A DNA stretch of 12,386 bases from Chloroflexota bacterium (GTDB taxonomy: Bacteria; Chloroflexota; Dehalococcoidia; Dehalococcoidales; Fen-1064): assembly GCA_026389745.1 (NCBI GenBank), contig JAPLHG010000081.1, forward strand, positions 1 through 12,386, in the 5' to 3' direction. Positions 1-6,311 of the stretch are shown in pieces (the stretch's first letter is position 1; each line of letters opens with the position of its first letter). The notes under the pieces are model-generated. The model was not told the origin of the DNA. It searched no databases and saw only the letters and a program-made list of their open reading frames with translations. The position numbers and the translations under genes are program-made.

Positions 1-83
1 ATGGCAATTTGGAAGTTCTCTGGAAGCTGAGGGACCGCCATCCCGGTGATAGGATAGTGCCAATAATAAAGACACTACGGTAA
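1..83 (+). CDS. Possible C-terminal tail of a gene entering from the left edge
   Basis: Frame 3 is open from the window edge to a TAA at 81-83 and encodes 26 residues containing W-K-L-R-D-R-H-P-G-D-R and ending I-I-K-T-L-R. The basic, amphipathic composition is protein-like and the frame stops just where a direct repeat begins. Frames 1 and 2 stop at 30 and 50. The piece is too short to assign a family, and an open frame of this length is expected by chance, so this is only a possibility. Confidence 0.2.
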   Translation, partial: GNLEVLWKLRDRHPGDRIVPIIKTLR

Positions 84-136
84 CAGTATTTATGAGGCAA
101 CCATTACCTCTTCGGTAACAGTTTATTATGAGGCAA
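78..136 (+). repeat. Imperfect direct repeat, two copies of about 23 bp, period 35
   Basis: Copy 1 (78-100) and copy 2 (113-136) share CGGTAACAGT at the left and TATGAGGCAA at the right. They differ by one substitution and one inserted base in the middle. The separating 12 bases are unrelated to what follows copy 2. The first copy includes the TAA that ends the possible upstream frame. It may be a slipped-strand duplication or a pair of protein-binding sites upstream of the cupin gene; nothing in the sequence decides between these. Confidence 0.55.
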
Positions 137-156
137 TACGGCCAGGACACAAGTGA

Positions 157-186
157 TTGACACATTATGTTGGCGGAGGGTATGCT
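157..186 (+). promoter_or_regulatory. Candidate promoter and competing ribosome binding site of the cupin gene
   Basis: TTGACA (157-162) is followed after 18 bases by TATGCT (181-186), a reasonable sigma-70-type pair. The same interval also contains GGAGGG at 175-180, well spaced (6 bases) for the ATG at 187. Both cannot be used together: if transcription starts near 193, the GGAGGG is not in the mRNA and the next in-frame ATG at 220, preceded by AGGA at 210-213, would be the start. If the promoter lies further upstream, ATG 187 is favoured. Confidence 0.4.
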
Positions 187-579
187 ATGGCTGTCACGTT
201 AAATTTGGTAGGAAGATTTATGGAAGAAAAACTCCCACGCAAAACAGAAAAACCCTGGGGCTATGAACTATTATTTGCTCTGGCACCTCAGTATGCTGGC
301 AAGATAGTCTTTGTGAAAAAAGGTTTCCGCCTCAGTCTCCAGTACCACAAAGAAAAAGATGAAAGTATGTATCTCCTTCAGGGTAAAACTCTTTTCACCG
401 TTCAATCTCAAAATGGTAAGCCGACGGAAACGGTGGCTGAACCGGGTTTCTGCATTCATCTCCCGCCGATGACGATTCACCGGGTTGAGGCGCTGGAAGA
501 TGCCACTATCCTTGAGGTTTCCACCCCACAGCTTGGCGATGTGGTTAGACTGCAGGACGATTACGGACGTAATAAATAG
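187..579 (+). CDS. Small single-domain cupin, mannose-6-phosphate isomerase C-terminal-like
   Basis: This 130-residue protein has a single beta-barrel cupin domain. A K-P-W-G-Y-E segment (residues 22-27) and L-S-L-Q-Y-H (49-54) resemble the C-terminal cupin of type II phosphomannose isomerases. In cupin motif 1, His54 and Glu59 are kept but the usual second His is Glu56; motif 2 has P-P-M-T-I-H-R with His98. These residues could bind one divalent metal. Proteins of this kind are sugar-phosphate isomerase-like or sugar-binding; the substrate cannot be read here. ATG 187 was chosen for the GGAGGG at 175-180. ATG 220 (119 residues) is a real alternative that begins closer to the conserved K-P-W-G-Y-E. 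It converges on mscL with a 57-base gap and has no clear operon partner. Confidence 0.85.
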   Translation: MAVTLNLVGRFMEEKLPRKTEKPWGYELLFALAPQYAGKIVFVKKGFRLSLQYHKEKDESMYLLQGKTLFTVQSQNGKPTETVAEPGFCIHLPPMTIHRVEALEDATILEVSTPQLGDVVRLQDDYGRNK

Positions 580-636
580 CCGAGCGGTTTTTATCACGTC
601 GGTTCACCAAAAGCGGACTAATTTTCTTGCCTCAGT

Positions 637-1098
637 CTATTTCAGTTCAGACGTGCAGTTAGGACAGCGTGTGGCGTTGAGGTTTATCTTGGAGAAGCAA
701 TAAGGGCATTCCTTTGTGGTGGGTGCGGCAGGCGCCTCCACTTTCTTAGCCTCAAGTTGGCGGCGGGCTCTGTTGACTGTGCGTACGATCATAAACACCA
801 CAAAAGCAACGATGATGAAGCTGATGATGGTATTGATGAACGTGCCGTAATTGATAGTCACAGCTCCGGCTGTCTGTGCATCGGCAAGGGAAACATAAGG
901 TCCTGCTGTTCCACCTTGTTTTAAGACTACAAAGAGGTTGGCGAAATCGACTTTACCCAGTAGCAAGCCGATGGGCGGCATAATAACATCTCTCACCAGC
1001 GAAGAGACGATTGTCCCAATGGCGGCACCGATGATGATACCTACCGCCATATCCAGGACATTGCCCCGCATCACGAACTCTCTGAACTCTTTGAACAT
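637..1098 (-). CDS. mscL: Large-conductance mechanosensitive channel MscL with C-terminal zinc ribbon
   Basis: MscL is a homopentameric inner-membrane channel that opens under membrane tension and releases solutes during hypo-osmotic shock. The N-terminal amphipathic helix and TM1 (F-K-E-F-R-E-F-V-M-R-G-N-V at 2-14, then A-V-G-I-I-I-G-A-A to residue 26) and TM2 (about 86-108) match the E. coli protein closely, including the pore-lining glycines. The 153-residue protein is slightly longer than the usual 130-150. In place of the ordinary C-terminal helical bundle it carries C-P-Y-C (131-134) and C-P-N-C (145-148), a zinc-ribbon signature, after an Ala/Pro-rich linker. The start is set by AGGAGG at 1105-1110, 6 bases before the ATG. 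A 42-codon sensor stub lies 85 bases upstream on the same strand. Confidence 0.95.
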   Translation of the reverse strand: MFKEFREFVMRGNVLDMAVGIIIGAAIGTIVSSLVRDVIMPPIGLLLGKVDFANLFVVLKQGGTAGPYVSLADAQTAGAVTINYGTFINTIISFIIVAFVVFMIVRTVNRARRQLEAKKVEAPAAPTTKECPYCFSKINLNATRCPNCTSELK

Positions 1099-1183
1099 TC
1101 ACTACCTCCTTTACTAGCAAACCGTTCTTAAAACAATTTTGTGCTTTTCGGGTTACAATAAGATTGAAATAGGTAATGCTAAA

Positions 1184-1312
1184 TCATTTGTTCTGATATT
1201 CAAGTTCGGTAGAACTACTCAGTAAAAAGTGTTGGGTGACAAAATAAGAGCCGACCAGCATCACAATAAACAAGGTGCCGATAGCCAGGATAGCACTTCT
1301 ACGTAGCGTCAT
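1184..1312 (-). pseudogene. N-terminal stub of a CHASE4-type membrane sensor gene (42 codons)
   Basis: The frame begins at an ATG with AGGAG 7 bases upstream and encodes 42 residues: T-L-R-R-S at the start, a single membrane helix (about residues 7-27), then L-S-S-S-T-E-L-E-Y-Q-N and a TGA stop at 1184-1186. The layout M-x-L-R-R, membrane helix, F-L-L-x-x-x-x-E-L-E is how many CHASE4-domain histidine kinases and diguanylate cyclases begin (my recollection of the family). The CHASE4 and catalytic domains are missing; I could not find a continuation in the other frames before mscL at 1098. Most likely a deletion remnant whose promoter and start site survive. A functional small membrane peptide cannot be excluded. 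Confidence 0.5.
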
Positions 1313-1401
1313 CTGTAGTCTCCTGTCAGATTCAATAGCTGGGTAGAAGCACCGGTATCAAATCTTCCAGTTGTAAGTTATACAGGTAATCTGCTGTCAG
1401 T

Positions 1402-1429
1402 AGTATAAGGGATGACGGCAGTTTATCAA
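1402..1429 (-). promoter_or_regulatory. Promoter upstream of the CHASE4 stub and mscL
   Basis: On the minus strand TTGATA (1424-1429) is followed after 16 bases by TATACT (1402-1407); each hexamer matches the sigma-70 consensus at five of six positions. It lies just downstream of the exonuclease gene and about 90 bases before the stub's ATG, so it could transcribe the stub and then mscL. Confidence 0.5.
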
Positions 1430-1459
1430 AGCCATACTATAGGGTACTCGCCATGTTTG

Positions 1460-2245
1460 TCAAGGTTTGTCATCAAATTCCAAAGTTAGACCGATGGGAC
1501 AATGGTCGGAGCCTATTACCTCAGGCATAATATATGCTCTGGTAACTTGACTGAGCAGGTTTTCCGTAACGAAGAAATAATCGATCCTCCACCCCACATT
1601 TCTCTCCCTGGCTCTTGATTTCATATCCCACCAGGTATATTGTCTCGGCTCTTTATTAAAGTGGCGGAAGGTATCGACGTAACCGCTGGTAACCAATTTA
1701 TCCAGCCAAGCTCTTTCAATAGGTAGAAATCCGGATATCCTTTCGTTTTCCTTCGGTCGGGCAAGGTCTATTTCTTTGTGAGCGGTATTAACATCACCAC
1801 AGACGATGAGCTTCCCCCCTTTGCGACGCAAAGGTTCCAAAAAATCAAAGAAAGCTTCATAGAAGCCTAGTTTGTATTTCAGCCTTTCCGCACTCTGTTT
1901 ACCATTTGGGAAGTAGATATTAAGAAGAGTAAATTCAGGATACTCCGAGATGATGGCTCTACCTTCTGTGTCAAATGTCGGCACACCGAAGTCGTTTTGG
2001 GCCCTTAATGGTTTAACTTTCGTGAGTGTAGCGACTCCAGAATAGCCTTTTCTTTCGGGATAGTTCCAGTAGACTTGGTAACCAGGTGGGGCTAACAGGT
2101 CACCGGTGAGATTTTCAGGGCTGGCTTTAGTTTCCTGTAGGCATAGTATATCCGGCGATTCCTTGTTCAACCATTCTAGGAAACCCTTTCTTGCCACCGA
2201 CCTGATACCATTAACATTCCAGCACAGTATTTTGGTTCCCTTCAT
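1460..2245 (-). CDS. xth: Exodeoxyribonuclease III / AP endonuclease (ExoA/Xth family)
   Basis: This Mg-dependent base-excision-repair enzyme cuts the DNA backbone 5' of abasic sites and has 3'-phosphatase or 3'-exonuclease activity. The 261-residue length is normal for the family. The exonuclease-endonuclease-phosphatase fold's residues are all visible: Asn10 (C-W-N-V-N-G-I-R), Glu38 (L-Q-E-T-K), Tyr111 (N-I-Y-F-P-N-G), Asp151 and Asn153 (G-D-V-N-T-A-H), Asp222 (W-R-I-D-Y-F-F), and Asp247-His248 (G-S-D-H-C-P). It appears monocistronic: its own promoter lies at 2292-2320, giving a leader of about 40 bases. The ribosome binding site is weak (an AAGAGA stretch). Whether AP endonuclease or exonuclease activity dominates cannot be told from sequence. 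Confidence 0.95.
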   Translation of the reverse strand: MKGTKILCWNVNGIRSVARKGFLEWLNKESPDILCLQETKASPENLTGDLLAPPGYQVYWNYPERKGYSGVATLTKVKPLRAQNDFGVPTFDTEGRAIISEYPEFTLLNIYFPNGKQSAERLKYKLGFYEAFFDFLEPLRRKGGKLIVCGDVNTAHKEIDLARPKENERISGFLPIERAWLDKLVTSGYVDTFRHFNKEPRQYTWWDMKSRARERNVGWRIDYFFVTENLLSQVTRAYIMPEVIGSDHCPIGLTLEFDDKP

Positions 2246-2291
2246 AGATAGTTATCTCTTTGGAGCTTTGCTAGACTAATCTTACATCAGT

Positions 2292-2320
2292 ATCCTATCC
2301 TTGTCAGACGACGGTGTCAA
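2292..2320 (-). promoter_or_regulatory. Promoter of the exonuclease III gene
   Basis: On the minus strand a perfect TTGACA (2315-2320) is followed by a 17-base spacer and TAGGAT (2292-2297; four of six consensus bases). The predicted start of transcription is near 2285, about 40 bases before the ATG at 2245. Confidence 0.5.
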
Positions 2321-2355
2321 TAACCTGTTTTGATAAAAATTTAGCTTCAACAGTA

Positions 2356-2384
2356 TTGCAATTTGTCATAATGTTGAGTATAAT
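2356..2384 (+). promoter_or_regulatory. Strong sigma-70-type promoter in the gap before the MFS gene
   Basis: TTGCAA (2356-2361), a 17-base spacer and a perfect TATAAT (2379-2384). Transcription would begin near 2391 and run through AAGGAGG, a 14-codon ORF and the terminator at 2465-2493. It is divergent from the exonuclease promoter, with the two -35 boxes 35 bases apart. Confidence 0.6.
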
Positions 2385-2408
2385 ATATAGCTAGAAGGAG
2401 GCAAGTGG

Positions 2409-2453
2409 TTGGTCAAAAAATTGATTAATGGCTTGTCTCTGAGCATATATTAA
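2409..2453 (+). CDS. Candidate 14-codon leader peptide or gene stub
   Basis: AAGGAGG (2395-2401) lies 7 bases before a TTG codon that opens a 14-residue frame, M-V-K-K-L-I-N-G-L-S-L-S-I-Y, closed by TAA at 2451-2453. The Shine-Dalgarno site is one of the best in the window and sits right after a strong promoter, which argues for translation. An intrinsic terminator begins 11 bases after the stop. It may be a leader peptide of an attenuator for the downstream MFS gene, or the remaining head of a lost gene. A GTG at 2405 gives a 7-residue alternative. The residue content (two Lys, three Leu, no run of one amino acid) does not point to a classic amino-acid attenuator. Confidence 0.35.
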   Translation: MVKKLINGLSLSIY

Positions 2454-2464
2454 GTGGAATATAC

Positions 2465-2493
2465 GCGGGCATGATTCTCAAATCCCGCTTTTT
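2465..2493 (+). terminator. Intrinsic terminator after the 14-codon ORF
   Basis: GCGGG (2465-2469) and CCCGC (2484-2488) form a 5-bp GC-rich stem around a 14-base loop, followed directly by five T (2489-2493). Inside the loop GATT/AATC offers an alternative inner stem. It would end a transcript of about 100 bases from the promoter at 2356-2384 and lies 300 bases before the MFS start. Confidence 0.6.
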
Positions 2494-2699
2494 AATATTC
2501 TCTTACTGCTCAGTCAGCAGCCAATAGCGAATCAGTTGAAGTATTCCCAGACTAATTTTAGTATTTCCTTGAGTGTCTGATTTGCTAGATATGGGGCCTA
2601 GGGGATAGTACCTTAGGGGGAATTATTGTTCCCTCTGAGTGTGATATTTCTATCCACTTGCAGGACGATGAGTCACCTATCCCGATTGACCATCAAGTA
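2494..2699. other. Intergenic stretch without a recognisable gene
   Basis: No convincing gene or RNA is seen here. One frame is open from about 2590 to a TGA at 2711-2713 and reads G-I-I-V-P-S-E-C-D-I-S and later P-I-D-H-Q-V-N-I-T-F. It has neither a start codon with a ribosome binding site nor recognisable homology. It could be a decayed gene end. Confidence 0.3.
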
Positions 2700-2791
2700 A
2701 ACATCACTTTTTGACTGGCCTTACCTTAGATGCGGAAATCCCGGGTTTTGGCTCTAATATTATTTACTAACGAGCCCGGTAAAGTGATGTT
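2700..2791 (+). repeat. 92-bp segment bounded by a perfect 11-bp inverted repeat, ending at the MFS start codon
   Basis: AACATCACTTT (2700-2710) and its exact complement AAAGTGATGTT (2781-2791) enclose 70 bases that contain a second stem: GGCTC (2750-2754) with GAGCC (2772-2776), extended by CCG (2741-2743) with CGG (2777-2779). The right arm touches the ATG at 2792 and contains whatever ribosome binding site the gene has. As RNA it could hide the start; as DNA it resembles a small mobile element with terminal inverted repeats, though no target-site duplication is evident. Confidence 0.6.
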
Positions 2792-4921
2792 ATGAAGATA
2801 TTCCCTAACCGCGGTAAAAGTAAGAGTGATAAGAGTCTTGCCCTTTTCTACGGTGAAGCGGCAACTACCTCGGTAGAGAGCGCTGGCTGCGCTTACCAGT
2901 CGCCATCTATCATTGCTACAGGGGCTGAAGCACAAAGTGTTGCTTTTCTGAGCGTGATGACGAACCTTGTCTTGGGCTTGTTGCTGATTAAGGTGCCCTC
3001 CCTGGTTGAGGGGAAGACACCAATGAAAAAAACTGTCGTTTTAATCGCTACTATCAGTGCTGCGACCTGGCTGCCCATCATTTTGCTGCTATTGTTGTTC
3101 GTAAAAGTAAGCCCTTTCCTGCTCATCGCCTTATGGATTGTTAGCCTGGTGCCCACTACGCTTATGATACCTCTGCGCGATAACTGGCTAGCTAATCTTG
3201 TTCCGTCAGAAAAAATGGGCCGATACCTCAGTTGGCGTTCCGCTGTCGCTGGTGTCTTCTATCTGATTACCTTCTATCTAATGGGTTATACATTGGATAG
3301 CTCTGCAGCCCATATTTCGCGGGGTTATGCTTTTGTTTTATGTATTGCCTTCGTCGCATCAGTGGGAAGTGTTTTTCTGTATAGTTCCATCCGCCCACCA
3401 GCTCCGATTGTCAAATCCCAGACAGCACCAACAACCACTTTCATTAGCTTCTTAAAGGGGGCGAGAAAAGAACATCTGGGCACATTCATTCTCTTTGTTT
3501 CTCTCTTCACCTTTGCAGTAAACCTGAGCGGGCCTCTTCTTTCCGTTTATATGTTGAACGAACTTCACTTTAGCTATATGACTTTTACCGCAATCGTTTC
3601 CAGTGAATATATTGCCCGTATCATCAGCCTAGCGTTCTGGGGTAAACAGGTCGATAAAGTCGGTAGTCTAAAAATCCTGAGACTGGTTTCTTACCTTATC
3701 CCCATCTCTCCTATCCTGTGGTTATTATCAGGGAACTTCTTTTATCTCTGCGTAGCACAGATATTCGCAGGGACACTCTGGGCAGCTTTTGACCTGTGCT
3801 GTCAGACCTTCCTCTTCAAATCAACTCAGCCGGAGCACAGATTACGCTATATAGTTTACTACCGGAGTCTAACGACACTATCAGTGGCGCTAGGAGCTTT
3901 AGTCAGTGCCCTCCTCCTCAATAACATGATAGCTATTAGGGGTAGCCAAATATTGGGTATGGTGCTCCTTTCCGGAGTCATGCGGCTGGTTGTCTCTCGT
4001 GTAATGTTGCCTAAACTCAAACCCGGCGGTATTCCTGATGCTATCGTTCATGAAGAGCTGGCTCGAGAACTAGAAAAGGTTAATTATCCTGCCAGACAAG
4101 GCCTACACTATCATCCGGAAACATGGTCGCGGGTTGTCAAAGGAGCGGCGGCCTTCGGCGCTATCATCGGTAAAGCGGTGAACAAGTTATCGTCGCCCCG
4201 ACCAGTAGGGCTTTATTACAATCCGCAAAAATGGGCGAGTTATATGGGGCATAACTCTGACCTGCAACCGGCTATGGTACAGGTGAACAGCAGTGAACCA
4301 GACCCTGAAGGACTTTATTACAATCAGCAAACATGGTCGGATTATATGAATCCGACCTCTGCCAATCAAGTGGCAAATACCCGAATAAGCGCTAGTGCAC
4401 AAATAAAAAGAGAGGCACTTTATTATAACCCCGAAGCGTGGGCAAAATTTATCAATCAGACGGCGATGGCTGAAGCCAAGTCTATTGAGAATAAGAAACC
4501 TGCCCGCGAAGGACTTTTCTATAATACGCAGAGATGGGCTGATTATCTCAAGCGATCGTTGGTGCTTAACGCAACGACAATACGAACTGGTGGTGAAGGT
4601 ATAACAGTAAGGCAACCAGTCTTCTACCATCCCGAAATCTGGGCGCAGTATAAAAATCAGTCATCTTTATCTAGAGTGGTTGCTGCCAAAGTTAGTGCGA
4701 TGCCTGCCAGACAAGCTCTCTTTTATCATCCGGAGGAGTGGGACAGATTTATTGACCCCGCTATGGTTCGCATTGGTAGAAAATCAGCGATTGGCACTAC
4801 TTTTGCCCGGCAGAATACTGTTAAGAAACTGGAGCGACGTGAATTATCGACCAGACGTCTACCCGTTACCACCCCTCCTCTAACAACAAAGCGCATTAGA
4901 ATCTCGCTGTCTCCAGCTTAG
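2792..4921 (+). CDS. MFS-type transporter with a C-terminal seven-repeat aromatic domain
   Basis: This 709-residue protein has two parts. Residues about 45-405 form some ten to eleven hydrophobic segments typical of a major facilitator superfamily carrier, with W-R-S (148-150) and loop-like basic turns; the segment where TM1 should be (18-45) is unusually polar. Residues 432-656 are soluble and hold seven copies, 32-36 residues apart, of a motif (G/A)-L-(Y/F)-Y-(H/N)-P-(E/Q)-x-W-x-x-(Y/F), with Trp at 445, 481, 515, 550, 582, 617 and 650. The tail is basic and Thr/Pro-rich. The substrate is unknown. The ribosome binding site is poor and the start abuts an inverted repeat (2700-2791); no nearer start fits. 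It converges with the ion transporter gene, 28 bases away, and has no operon partner. I do not recognise the repeat domain. Confidence 0.85.
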   Translation: MKIFPNRGKSKSDKSLALFYGEAATTSVESAGCAYQSPSIIATGAEAQSVAFLSVMTNLVLGLLLIKVPSLVEGKTPMKKTVVLIATISAATWLPIILLLLLFVKVSPFLLIALWIVSLVPTTLMIPLRDNWLANLVPSEKMGRYLSWRSAVAGVFYLITFYLMGYTLDSSAAHISRGYAFVLCIAFVASVGSVFLYSSIRPPAPIVKSQTAPTTTFISFLKGARKEHLGTFILFVSLFTFAVNLSGPLLSVYMLNELHFSYMTFTAIVSSEYIARIISLAFWGKQVDKVGSLKILRLVSYLIPISPILWLLSGNFFYLCVAQIFAGTLWAAFDLCCQTFLFKSTQPEHRLRYIVYYRSLTTLSVALGALVSALLLNNMIAIRGSQILGMVLLSGVMRLVVSRVMLPKLKPGGIPDAIVHEELARELEKVNYPARQGLHYHPETWSRVVKGAAAFGAIIGKAVNKLSSPRPVGLYYNPQKWASYMGHNSDLQPAMVQVNSSEPDPEGLYYNQQTWSDYMNPTSANQVANTRISASAQIKREALYYNPEAWAKFINQTAMAEAKSIENKKPAREGLFYNTQRWADYLKRSLVLNATTIRTGGEGITVRQPVFYHPEIWAQYKNQSSLSRVVAAKVSAMPARQALFYHPEEWDRFIDPAMVRIGRKSAIGTTFARQNTVKKLERRELSTRRLPVTTPPLTTKRIRISLSPA
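4085..4759 (+). repeat. Coding region of the seven aromatic repeats in the MFS protein
   Basis: Seven units encode a core of L-(Y/F)-Y-(H/N)-P-(E/Q)-x-W, often preceded by P-A-R-(E/Q)-(G/A). Units 2, 3 and 4 are alike at the DNA level around CTTTATTA, pointing to duplication inside the gene. Unit spacing is 36, 34, 35, 32, 35 and 33 codons. Linkers between cores are variable and rich in Ser, Ala, Asn and Gln. Core residues (Tyr, Pro, Trp) are invariant or nearly so while linkers drift, a sign of selection on the motif. Confidence 0.85.
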
Positions 4922-4949
4922 TCAACTGTCTCTACGCGCTCTAGCTGTT

Positions 4950-6188
4950 TCAGAAAATGGTGAAGAAAAACCAGTAAACAAACGCATTGATTGCGGTTAG
5001 TGGCACACCAATCTTGATAAACTCCCAGAAGGTTAGTGTTTCCCCTGATTTTTGCTCAGCATTCTGGATGATGATGACATTGCTGGCGGCGCCGAGAATC
5101 GAAAGGTTGCCGGCGATGGTGCTGCCTGCCGCCAGTGCTACCAATTCCTTGCTATTAACTCCCAGTTGCATCAGCATTGGCAGATAGAGTGCTACCAGCG
5201 GGACATTGGAGATGAACTGGCTCAGGACAATGCTGGTGCCCATAATTACCGCCACTGAGGTTAGTTTCAGGTTCGTGGAATTAATGACTTTCTGGAAAAT
5301 GCCGGAATCCCAAACACTAGCCATCAAAATAAACATCGCCGCAAAGAATATTAGAGTTGACCAATCGATTTTACGGACGATGTTGAACCTCTTCGGGCTA
5401 AAAAGAACAATGGGTGATGCTGCCCCCAGCGCAATATAAGTTAATCTGAAATCAATCTTCAGCCCAGCGAATACCATGACAATCTTAGCCAGCACCAGTA
5501 CCACAAGTAGAATCAGAGAGATTTGGGAGAGCCGCGCCAGTTTGGGGTCTTTGATTGGCTCGGGATGGTCGACGATGCTCCTATGGCCAAATTGCTTACG
5601 GTAGAAAAGTCGCAAGAGCAGATAAGCTGTAAACAGGTTCAACAGTGTCGGTAGCAAGAGATAGCGGAAGAAGGTAATAAAAGGGTTGGTAATATTGCCA
5701 TTGATGGCGATGAGCAAGTTCTGCGGATTTCCGATGGGACTGGTGACACTGCCAATCGTCACGGCAAAAGCCAGCGCCAGTAGTAGAATCTTGGGTGAGG
5801 TGTCTATTTTCTTTGCCAGCAATAGAACAATCGGCGTCCCGATAATTGCCAGAGTATCATTCATCAAGAATGTGGACATAATACCCATGCCGAACAGGAT
5901 GAGGAGCACCAGGCTATCCAGTGAACGAGCTTTATGGAAAAGACGGTAGGAAAGATGAGATAGATATCCGCTGTCTTCCAGCGCCTCTCCGACGGTAAAC
6001 ATTCCTAAGAGAAAGAGCATTACATCCAGATTAATGGACTTTAGGGCTTTCAGCGGGGAGATTTGCAGGGTCACTAGAACGGCAATAGCGCCCAATGCCA
6101 TTATCTGCCATATCTGAAAGCGGAATTTACCAATCCGCCTGACGATAATCAGAATAAAAACGAGCGCCAGAATTATTACTGAAATCAT
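4950..6188 (-). CDS. ArsB/CitM (ion transporter superfamily) membrane carrier
   Basis: This 412-residue inner-membrane protein has about eleven to twelve hydrophobic helices arranged as two similar halves. Each half has the signature pair of this superfamily: M-N-D-T-L-A (109-114) with S-P-I-G-N-P-Q-N-L (150-158), and F-I-S-N-V-P (325-330) with L-G-A-A-S-N-V-I (365-372). Relatives exchange arsenite, Na+/H+, citrate or other anions. No arsR, arsC or metabolic partner lies nearby, so the substrate stays open; arsenite efflux is possible but not shown. The -10 box TATAAT (6197-6202) is only 8 bases before the ATG and the AGGA is too close to serve as a ribosome site, so the mRNA is probably leaderless. 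It stands alone on its strand. Confidence 0.88.
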   Translation of the reverse strand: MISVIILALVFILIIVRRIGKFRFQIWQIMALGAIAVLVTLQISPLKALKSINLDVMLFLLGMFTVGEALEDSGYLSHLSYRLFHKARSLDSLVLLILFGMGIMSTFLMNDTLAIIGTPIVLLLAKKIDTSPKILLLALAFAVTIGSVTSPIGNPQNLLIAINGNITNPFITFFRYLLLPTLLNLFTAYLLLRLFYRKQFGHRSIVDHPEPIKDPKLARLSQISLILLVVLVLAKIVMVFAGLKIDFRLTYIALGAASPIVLFSPKRFNIVRKIDWSTLIFFAAMFILMASVWDSGIFQKVINSTNLKLTSVAVIMGTSIVLSQFISNVPLVALYLPMLMQLGVNSKELVALAAGSTIAGNLSILGAASNVIIIQNAEQKSGETLTFWEFIKIGVPLTAINAFVYWFFFTIF

Positions 6189-6196
6189 ATCCTACT

Positions 6197-6225
6197 ATTA
6201 TAATCAAAGATGCCCTGATTTATAA
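6197..6225 (-). promoter_or_regulatory. Promoter of the ArsB/CitM-type gene, probably leaderless
   Basis: A perfect TATAAT (6197-6202, minus strand) is preceded after 17 bases by a weak -35 TTATAA (6220-6225). Only 8 bases separate the -10 box from the ATG at 6188, so transcription should start at or next to the start codon. Confidence 0.5.
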
Positions 6226-6290
6226 GGGGTAGTGAGGGTTTTGTTCTGAAGGTTTTTTATAATGCGATACGTGTACCCATAGCTATTTTG

Positions 6291-6299
6291 TGCTATAAT
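6291..6299 (+). promoter_or_regulatory. Extended -10 promoter of the Trm112-like gene, probably leaderless
   Basis: TGCTATAAT is a perfect extended -10 element. The hexamer ends 12 bases before the ATG at 6312, leaving a leader of about 5 bases and no room for a ribosome binding site. No good -35 is visible, which is usual for extended -10 promoters. Confidence 0.5.
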
Positions 6300-6311
6300 T
6301 TTTAATTACCT

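Noticed and set aside
580..636. Bidirectional terminator between the cupin gene and mscL
   Set aside because: Only a 4-bp CCGA/TCGG stem with a 15-base loop is visible, and the T run lies inside the loop.
2590..2713. Open frame with a protein-like stretch before the MFS gene
   Set aside because: No start codon with a ribosome site and no recognisable family; the length is within chance.
4187..4630. 147-codon minus-strand frame inside the MFS repeat region
   Set aside because: It is antisense to a clearly conserved repeat domain; its apparent repetition mirrors the plus-strand repeats and it has no ribosome site or family features.
4085..4759. CRISPR-like periodicity
   Set aside because: The units are protein-level repeats of about 100 bases with diverged DNA, unequal spacing and an uninterrupted reading frame.
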